Below, piece by piece: positions 5,394 to 5,624 of a DNA stretch of 5,624 nucleotides (positions are counted from its first letter, which is position 1; the number at the start of each line of letters is the position of its first letter). The position numbers and the translations under genes were made by a program. The notes below the pieces were generated by a model, which was given only the letters and a program-made list of their open reading frames with translations, was not told where the DNA came from and searched no databases. Origin of the DNA: an uncultured Eubacteriales bacterium (lineage in GTDB: Bacteria; Bacillota; Clostridia; Lachnospirales; Lachnospiraceae); assembly GCA_900548855.1 (NCBI GenBank), contig URMF01000098.1, forward strand, positions 1 through 5,624, read 5' to 3'.

Positions 5394-5624
5394 ATGAAAG
5401 ATAACATTATATTAATAGGGATGCCAAGCAGCGGCAAGAGCACCATTGGTGTGGTGCTTGCCAAAGCCCTGGGATACCGGTTCGTGGATTCTGATTTGGT
5501 CATTCAGGAGCGTACAGGACTTTTGCTAAGCGAAATTATAGACGGACAGGGATTAGATGAATTTAATAAAATTGAGAATGAAGTAAATGCATCCATGGAT
5601 TACCACAAGGCGGTCATCGCCACC
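5394..5624 (+). CDS. Shikimate-kinase-family P-loop kinase, N-terminal part (runs off the window)
   Basis: Only 77 codons are present; the frame is open to the window edge. The start has a GAGG-like site at 5383-5386, seven bases upstream. The Walker A loop GMPSSGKS is at residues 9-16 with Lys15 and is followed by Thr17. DSD at 32-34 matches the shikimate kinase D-x-D, where the second Asp binds shikimate, and F57-x-x-x-E61 matches the FRxxE block. Residue 58, which is Arg in standard shikimate kinases and binds the substrate carboxylate, is Asn here, and the preceding GE is GL. A true shikimate kinase (aroK) phosphorylates shikimate in aromatic amino acid synthesis. With this substitution the protein may be a relative with another substrate, so no aroK symbol is given. 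The VIAT ending at 74-77 leads to where the family's GGG motif should continue beyond the window. Confidence 0.85.
   Translation, partial: MKDNIILIGMPSSGKSTIGVVLAKALGYRFVDSDLVIQERTGLLLSEIIDGQGLDEFNKIENEVNASMDYHKAVIAT

Overview
The window looks like a chromosomal segment of a low-to-moderate GC anaerobic Firmicute, most probably a Lachnospiraceae-type Clostridia. The reasons are the strong AGGAGG-like ribosome binding sites, the AT-rich spacers with intrinsic terminators, an NfnAB-type electron-bifurcating pair, a small two-helix membrane protein of a type I associate with Lachnospiraceae, and a clostridial-style Fn3 plus M15 peptidase exoprotein. The genus cannot be fixed from the sequence alone. 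All supported genes are on the + strand.

Layout. Bases 1-263 carry no convincing gene. They hold three degenerate tandem units of about 57-60 bp, each with a small hairpin whose stem changes by compensation, and then a perfect 12-bp inverted repeat next to the tpiA ribosome binding site. tpiA (264-1016, triosephosphate isomerase) ends at an intrinsic terminator. A GTG-started secreted protein (1092-2372) follows, with a signal peptide, two Fn3/Ig-like domains, a lysine-rich linker and a C-terminal M15 zinc peptidase domain. It is closed by a second terminator, so it looks like a self-contained transcription unit between housekeeping genes. A good sigma-A promoter (-35 at 2417, -10 at 2440) with a palindrome just after the predicted transcription start then drives nfnA (2487-3305) and nfnB (3365-4756). 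These are the two subunits of NADH-dependent reduced ferredoxin:NADP+ oxidoreductase, which balances NADH, ferredoxin and NADPH. A weaker terminator-like hairpin lies after nfnB. Next come a 165-residue membrane protein of unknown function (4820-5317) and the first 77 codons of a shikimate-kinase-family P-loop kinase (5394 to the window edge). In that kinase the usual shikimate-binding arginine is replaced by asparagine.

How the genes work together. tpiA and nfnAB both belong to central carbon and redox metabolism, but a terminator-bounded exoprotein separates them, so they are probably neighbours and not one operon. I found no mobile element, CRISPR array, RNA gene or obvious defence system, and no clear new multi-gene system. 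The least explained items are the upstream tandem hairpin repeat, the palindrome at the nfn promoter, the acidic/tyrosine-rich insert of the exoprotein and the altered substrate residue of the shikimate-kinase-like protein.
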